A stretch of DNA of 6,504 nt from Candidatus Uhrbacteria bacterium. GTDB lineage: Bacteria > Patescibacteriota > Patescibacteriia > UBA9934 > UBA11717. Below the pieces are notes generated by a model, which was not told where the DNA came from, did no database searches, and saw only the letters and a list, made by a program, of their open reading frames with translations. Of this stretch, positions 1 through 3,259 are shown piece by piece. The position numbers and the translations under genes are program-made. The stretch covers positions 1-6,504 of the forward strand of contig JABMPK010000087.1 in NCBI GenBank assembly GCA_013203725.1, in the 5' to 3' direction. The first letter of the stretch is position 1; every line of letters begins with the position of its first letter.

Positions 1-22
1 CACGTCGCTCGCGAGCGACGTG
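1..22. repeat. Perfect 22-base palindrome at the left edge
   Basis: Two 11-base arms (CACGTCGCTCG and its exact reverse complement) meet with no spacer, so the 22 bases are their own reverse complement. The palindrome starts at base 1 and may extend beyond the window. It is GC-rich, with no T tract after it, so it does not look like a classical rho-independent terminator read on the + strand. It could be part of the adjoining intergenic repeat, a protein-binding site, or the 3' hairpin of an unseen upstream gene. The structure is certain; its function is not known. Confidence 0.8.
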
Positions 23-56
23 TCCTGAGCGAAGCATCGCTAAGCCGAAGGGTCTC
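21..56. repeat. REP-like intergenic repeat element (CCTGAGCGAAGC / GCCGAAGGG type)
   Basis: The segment contains CCTGAGCGAAGC followed by GCCGAAGGGTCTC. From memory it resembles the dispersed intergenic repeats of the form CCTGAGCGAAGCGAAGGATCT found in many bacterial genomes, including uncultured lineages. An internal hairpin is possible: AGCGA at 28-32 pairs with TCGCT at 37-41 around an AGCA loop, and CCT 24-26 can pair with AGG 49-51. Only one copy lies in the window, so its repetitive nature is inferred from resemblance, not seen. Confidence 0.45.
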
Positions 57-99
57 TCCAGCCCTCCAGCATCAACTATCATGAAAGCGCCAATCCCTG

Positions 100-108
100 T
101 GATACAAT
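100..108 (+). promoter_or_regulatory. Extended -10 promoter for the phosphoribosyltransferase-like gene
   Basis: TGATACAAT matches the extended -10 consensus TGnTATAAT with one mismatch in the hexamer (TACAAT at 103-108). No TTGACA-like -35 lies 16-18 bases upstream (the region reads roughly CATGAA), which is tolerable for an extended -10 promoter. Transcription would begin near base 115, leaving a leader of about 27 nucleotides before the ATG at 142. The leader has no recognisable Shine-Dalgarno sequence. This promoter probably serves both the first gene and tgt. Confidence 0.55.
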
Positions 109-141
109 ATCGACATAATTTAAGCATTACTCAAGACTGCT

Positions 142-1629
142 ATGCGTAAATTCGACTCACACTCAGGCGGCCATTATCCTTCAAAAGAAGAAAAAACTTC
201 CAAAGACCTAGAATCGGTACGAGAAAAACAAGCACGCATTGCAGAACTGGACGATAGCGCCGACAAGCTTGATAATTTTACATGGAAACTTTTTGATGCG
301 TGGGAGAACATTAGTTCTGGGAGTCGTTCTAAATTGACACGTCTAGAGTCGATGGTAAAAAGGTCATCGGCTATGAAGGAAGAGGCTCTGGAATTACGCT
401 TCTCACTTCTGACAGAGGAGGAACGAGAAGGTATGCAGAAAGCTGTGATCGATAAAAAGCGTGAGTGGCTAGAATTGTTACAGGGACCAGATTATGAAGA
501 CATGACACAGCGTCGTGTTATAGATAATGAGCTCAGTGACTTGCTACGTAATATTCCTAAAAATTTGCATAAGGAACTAGAGCCTCCACCAGAAAAACAT
601 GATGGTAAAGAGTATGCTGAGTTTTTAGAGCGCTTTGAAGAGACTGCTCACGAGGCTATAACGCACGGAATTTCCAGGATTGCAGATAGCTTGTCTGAAA
701 TTCAAGAGGAAACTGGAATGCTGCCAGAAAAGATTCTTTTTGCCGACACGTCTTCGCGTCCACTGCGTTATGCTGTCAAACCTTTACTGGATAAAGTTTA
801 TAAACAAGCTGGGCAGGATATGCCTGGTGAGTATTTTGTAAAGACAAACTCGAAGCTTACGTCGGATTATGATCATAGATTCGTTGTAGGTAAACTGAAT
901 TTACAAATTAAACGCCTTTCACTAAGGAGGGGTGAGACGTCAAAGAAAAGAAATGATGCGCTAAGAGAGTTAAAACGTGGCGGAAGTTTGGTAGACAAAG
1001 ATCAGGTAAGCATTAGCGCTCAAGAGTTCTTGAACGAGATAAACGTTTTGGAAGGCGAGATATCCGGTTTACAGGATAGAGTACGCAGTCTGAACTCTTA
1101 TGAGTACACTGATGTATTTAAAGAACGCCTAGACGAGATTATTTTGGATAGTAGCGGGCCTGTATTTGTTATAGACGATCTTGTAGGTACTGGCCGCACT
1201 ATAGGCGTATTGGATAAAGCGTTTAGCGAAATGGGTGTTAAGGATAGAGTGAATTATTTTGCGTTCATAGCAAACATAGACGACCTTGTCGACCACCTGC
1301 CACAGATAGATCCAAACAAATTATCTTTTGGGGTTGGTGTAAGTTATAACGACGAAGCCGAAGAAAAATATGGAGGTCGATGCGGGTTTATCCCAGAAAG
1401 AACTGGGGATGATTTTTCGGTTCATGAAGAAATGGATTGGAGTGAGTTGCAGTTTCAAGGTTTTCCATTTCGCTCTGACAAGGAGGCGGTGACAGGCGTG
1501 GTAAAGGATCAGGCGTCGGTTGGTAAGTATGTTGAACGGTCGCCAGAGAGAGATTTTAAGAAGATGGACGAAGAGCGTCGGAAGTATAAAGCTTGGGGGA
1601 TGGAGGCGGTTGCAAGCCTTGGCGAATAA
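142..1629 (+). CDS. Uncharacterised phosphoribosyltransferase-like protein with coiled-coil insertion
   Basis: This 495-residue soluble, highly charged protein has no signal peptide or membrane segment. Residues about 15-190 are mostly charged helix, probably coiled coil. A type I phosphoribosyltransferase (PRTase) fold then appears to begin: the strand KILFADTSSRPLRY (197-210) sits where family members carry the strand and pyrophosphate loop. The diagnostic PRPP-binding loop is VFVIDDLVGTGRT (341-353), with the acidic pair D345-D346 and the TGxT signature at 350-353. Between these two elements lies a charged, coiled-coil-like insertion of about 85 residues (roughly 247-335), occupying the space where these enzymes usually carry a short hood or linker. 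The C-terminal tail (about 440-495) is again charged. PRTases use PRPP to join a base to ribose phosphate, or regulate transcription as PyrR and PurR do; neither the base nor the role can be read here. The ATG at 142 fits the promoter spacing but has no Shine-Dalgarno. No terminator separates the gene from tgt, which follows 52 bases later. The fold call is fairly firm, the function unknown. Confidence 0.75.
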   Translation: MRKFDSHSGGHYPSKEEKTSKDLESVREKQARIAELDDSADKLDNFTWKLFDAWENISSGSRSKLTRLESMVKRSSAMKEEALELRFSLLTEEEREGMQKAVIDKKREWLELLQGPDYEDMTQRRVIDNELSDLLRNIPKNLHKELEPPPEKHDGKEYAEFLERFEETAHEAITHGISRIADSLSEIQEETGMLPEKILFADTSSRPLRYAVKPLLDKVYKQAGQDMPGEYFVKTNSKLTSDYDHRFVVGKLNLQIKRLSLRRGETSKKRNDALRELKRGGSLVDKDQVSISAQEFLNEINVLEGEISGLQDRVRSLNSYEYTDVFKERLDEIILDSSGPVFVIDDLVGTGRTIGVLDKAFSEMGVKDRVNYFAFIANIDDLVDHLPQIDPNKLSFGVGVSYNDEAEEKYGGRCGFIPERTGDDFSVHEEMDWSELQFQGFPFRSDKEAVTGVVKDQASVGKYVERSPERDFKKMDEERRKYKAWGMEAVASLGE

Positions 1630-1655
1630 ATGGCGAAACTCTTGCAAGTCTTGTC
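1610..1655 (+). repeat. Imperfect direct repeats spanning the stop codon before tgt
   Basis: TTGCAAGCCTTGGC (1610-1623) recurs as TTGCAAGTCTTGTC (1642-1655), 12 of 14 bases identical. A shorter repeat, TGGCGAA, occurs at 1620-1626 and 1631-1637. The second long copy contains the 8-base palindrome CTTGCAAG (1641-1648). The block straddles the TAA of the upstream gene and fills most of the gap before tgt. There is no proper stem plus T tract, so it is not a terminator. It may be a chance duplication or a regulatory site. Confidence 0.4.
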
Positions 1656-1681
1656 TTTTTGTGGCATTGTCACGCTATATT

Positions 1682-2806
1682 ATGTTTGAGCTGATAAAAC
1701 AATCTTCTGCGTCCAAAGCTCGTCGAGGTGAGCTTAAGACGACGCATGGCACATTGCAGACGCCGTTTTTTATGACGATTGCTACCAAGGGGGCCGTGAA
1801 GGCGCTTGATGTTAACGATCTCAAGCGAAACCGTGTCCCGATTATACTTTCAAATACATACCATCTTCTTGTTCGACCAGGACTGGACGCTATGCGACGC
1901 CGAGGAGGTTTGCATAAGTTCATGGGATGGGGAGGACCGATGTTGACCGATAGCGGAGGTTACCAGGTTTTTAGTCTTGGGAAGATGCGAAAGATCACAG
2001 AAGAGGGTGTGACGTTTAAATCTCACATCGATGGCGCAGTTGTCGAGCTTTCACCGGAGCAATCAATCGAGATGCAACAGGCGATAGGGTCCGACATCAT
2101 GATGCAGATGGATGTTGTCTTGGCGCCGGACGTTCCGCGGATTATCGCGCGTGATGCTATGGAGCAGTCGATTCGATGGGCAAAGCGATGTAAAGACTAT
2201 TTGAACTCGCATCGTGATCATTCAATGACGAAGGATCAGAAACTATTCGGGATTGTGCAAGGAGGGATACACGAGGATCTGCGCAAGCGGTCGGTTGACG
2301 GTTTGGTTGAGCTCGACATGGACGGTTACGCGATTGGCGGTCTGTCGGTTGGCGAAAATCCGGAGGACAACTTGCGCGTTGCAGCGTACACGGCCAGCCT
2401 CATGCCGAGCGAGAAGGTTCGCTATTTTATGGGAGGTGGAAAGCCCGAAGAGATCGTGGCGTATGTCAAAATGGGAATCGACATGTTTGATTGTGTGATT
2501 CCAACACGTCACGCGCGACATGGATCGTTGTTCGTGTGGGGAGGTAAGGTGACGCCGGCGTTGTTGAACGAGGATGACTTCTACAGCAAGATAATCATAC
2601 AAAATGCGGAGTTCGAGGATTTGGACGAGCCCGTCGACGCGAATTGTGATTGCACACTGTGTACAAACTACACAAAAGCATACATTCACCACTTGTTTGA
2701 CATGAAGGAACCTTTGGCTGAACGCTTAGCCACAGAGCATAACGTTCGCTTCTATATGAAGCTTATGGAGACGCTCCGAGAGGGCGTTGAACAGGATGTG
2801 ATTTAA
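1682..2806 (+). CDS. tgt: tRNA-guanine transglycosylase (Tgt)
   Basis: This cytosolic enzyme swaps guanine at the wobble position (34) of GUN-anticodon tRNAs for preQ1 in most bacteria, leading to queuosine. At 374 residues it matches the family length (about 375). The (beta/alpha)8 core shows LTDSGGYQVFSL with general base D90 (D102 of the Zymomonas enzyme), D144, the GGLSVGE loop (219-225), and nucleophile D270 in GIDMFDCVIPTR (D280 of Zymomonas). The zinc site is C322, C324, C327 and H353, at family spacing. Two points are unusual. The usual bacterial DECTP stretch is replaced by DVVLAP (144-149), putting valine V146 where the bacterial preQ1 pocket has cysteine (C158). PTRNARNG also reads PTRHARHG. 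The frame is open upstream to an ATG at 1520, but that reading lies inside the preceding gene; the ATG at 1682 gives the family's normal N-terminus (MFELIKQSS). There is no Shine-Dalgarno and no preQ1 riboswitch. It is probably co-transcribed with the upstream gene and ends at a strong terminator. Confidence 0.96.
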   Translation: MFELIKQSSASKARRGELKTTHGTLQTPFFMTIATKGAVKALDVNDLKRNRVPIILSNTYHLLVRPGLDAMRRRGGLHKFMGWGGPMLTDSGGYQVFSLGKMRKITEEGVTFKSHIDGAVVELSPEQSIEMQQAIGSDIMMQMDVVLAPDVPRIIARDAMEQSIRWAKRCKDYLNSHRDHSMTKDQKLFGIVQGGIHEDLRKRSVDGLVELDMDGYAIGGLSVGENPEDNLRVAAYTASLMPSEKVRYFMGGGKPEEIVAYVKMGIDMFDCVIPTRHARHGSLFVWGGKVTPALLNEDDFYSKIIIQNAEFEDLDEPVDANCDCTLCTNYTKAYIHHLFDMKEPLAERLATEHNVRFYMKLMETLREGVEQDVI

Positions 2807-2831
2807 AAACGAGCCTTGCTGGCTCGTTTTT
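2805..2831 (+). terminator. Intrinsic terminator after tgt
   Basis: AAAACGAGCC (2806-2815) pairs perfectly with GGCTCGTTTT (2821-2830) around the five-base loop TTGCT. A2805-T2831 can add an eleventh pair. The stem has a GC-rich top and an A-tract/T-tract base, the classical rho-independent form. It begins within the TAA stop codon of tgt, so there is no spare 3' untranslated region. The A/T symmetry could also let it stop transcription coming from the other strand, but no opposing gene is visible. Confidence 0.92.
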
Positions 2832-2839
2832 GCTATAAT
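2831..2839 (+). promoter_or_regulatory. Perfect extended -10 promoter for the membrane protein-clp-transferase unit
   Basis: TGCTATAAT is an exact match to TGnTATAAT. The expected start point is near 2846, giving a leader of about 32 nucleotides to the ATG at 2878, with no clear Shine-Dalgarno in it. The -35 position would fall inside the terminator stem (around 2811-2816, GAGCCT), which is not a good -35, so the promoter must rely on its extended -10. Its first base is the last T of the preceding terminator. Confidence 0.8.
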
Positions 2840-2877
2840 TGATTCATCGTATACCTTAATCCCTAAGATCCAATCCA

Positions 2878-3255
2878 ATGGCACAGTCCGTTGCAACACA
2901 GGGAATAAAGATTTTCTTTGTAGACCTTGTAGGAGGTCTTCTTGGCTTTCCGGTTTGGTGGTACTCCAAGGGGTTGGTTCGTTGGGTCAATGGACTTAAA
3001 AACTTCTTCGCTGGATACAGCAGCGTGCTTGGAGTTAGAGTCTGGGTAAAGAACTTGTTTGTTCCGATGTATGGGAGCTACGACATAGGCGGTCGGTTGA
3101 TTAGTTTCTTTATGCGTTCGGTGATGATCATCATTCGTTCAGTCGGGATGATGTTTCTGGTTGTTATGACGGCGATTCTGTTTGCTGCTTATTTGATATT
3201 ACCAATCATAGTCATCGGCATGGTTTTGTACCATGGTATTGGAAGCGTTCTATAA
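2878..3255 (+). CDS. Small membrane protein with FPVWWYSKGL motif, unknown function
   Basis: The 125-residue product has no recognised enzymatic motif. An N-terminal hydrophobic or amphipathic stretch (about 10-30) ends in GFPVWWYSKGLVRWV (23-37), whose aromatic cluster W27-W28-Y29 suits the membrane interface. A polar, aromatic middle (38-75) follows. A strongly hydrophobic C-terminal region (about 83-118, MIIIRSVGMMFLVVM onward) forms one long or two short transmembrane helices. There is no lipobox or cleavable signal peptide. I recall similar FPxWWY small proteins next to membrane Clp genes in Patescibacteria, but could not verify this here. The ATG at 2878 is the first in frame after the promoter. 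The TAA stop is followed after one base by the ATG of the Clp-like gene, so the two are almost certainly co-translated and the product is a candidate partner or membrane adaptor. It is likely a real gene because it has its own strong promoter and membrane-protein composition. Confidence 0.8.
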   Translation: MAQSVATQGIKIFFVDLVGGLLGFPVWWYSKGLVRWVNGLKNFFAGYSSVLGVRVWVKNLFVPMYGSYDIGGRLISFFMRSVMIIIRSVGMMFLVVMTAILFAAYLILPIIVIGMVLYHGIGSVL

Positions 3256-3259
3256 TATG
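3241..3259 (+). promoter_or_regulatory. Translation start region deciding the Clp-like start (ATG 3257)
   Basis: Two in-frame ATGs are possible. The one at 3233 lies inside the upstream gene, overlapping it by 23 bases with no Shine-Dalgarno. The one at 3257 comes one base after the upstream TAA (TAATATG) and has a weak GGAAG at 3241-3245, 11 bases away. The second arrangement favours coupled reinitiation and is chosen here. A perfect TATAAT (3251-3256) abuts this ATG; it is too close to act as a normal promoter for this start. Confidence 0.55.

Noticed and set aside
1641..1660. Terminator between the PRTase-like gene and tgt
   Set aside because: The CTTGCAAG palindrome is only 8 bases with no loop, and the T run is displaced from it, so no stable stem plus U tract forms.
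1520..1681. N-terminal extension of Tgt from an upstream in-frame ATG
   Set aside because: It lies inside the coding sequence of the preceding gene, and the family N-terminus begins at the ATG at 1682, giving the usual length of about 375 residues.
1630..1681. preQ1 riboswitch before tgt
   Set aside because: Only 52 bases are available, and no pseudoknot hairpin with an A-rich tail could be seen.
2243..2692. Antisense open frame of 149 residues opposite tgt
   Set aside because: It is a shadow of a conserved enzyme gene; its composition shows no protein family.
3233..3256. Earlier start of the Clp-like protein (8 extra residues)
   Set aside because: It overlaps the upstream gene and has no Shine-Dalgarno; the ATG at 3257, directly after the upstream stop, is better placed. 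It cannot be excluded fully.
3251..3256. TATAAT as a separate promoter for the Clp-like gene
   Set aside because: It touches the ATG, so the start point would fall inside the coding region; the sequence 17 bases upstream is no -35 and there is no TG extension.
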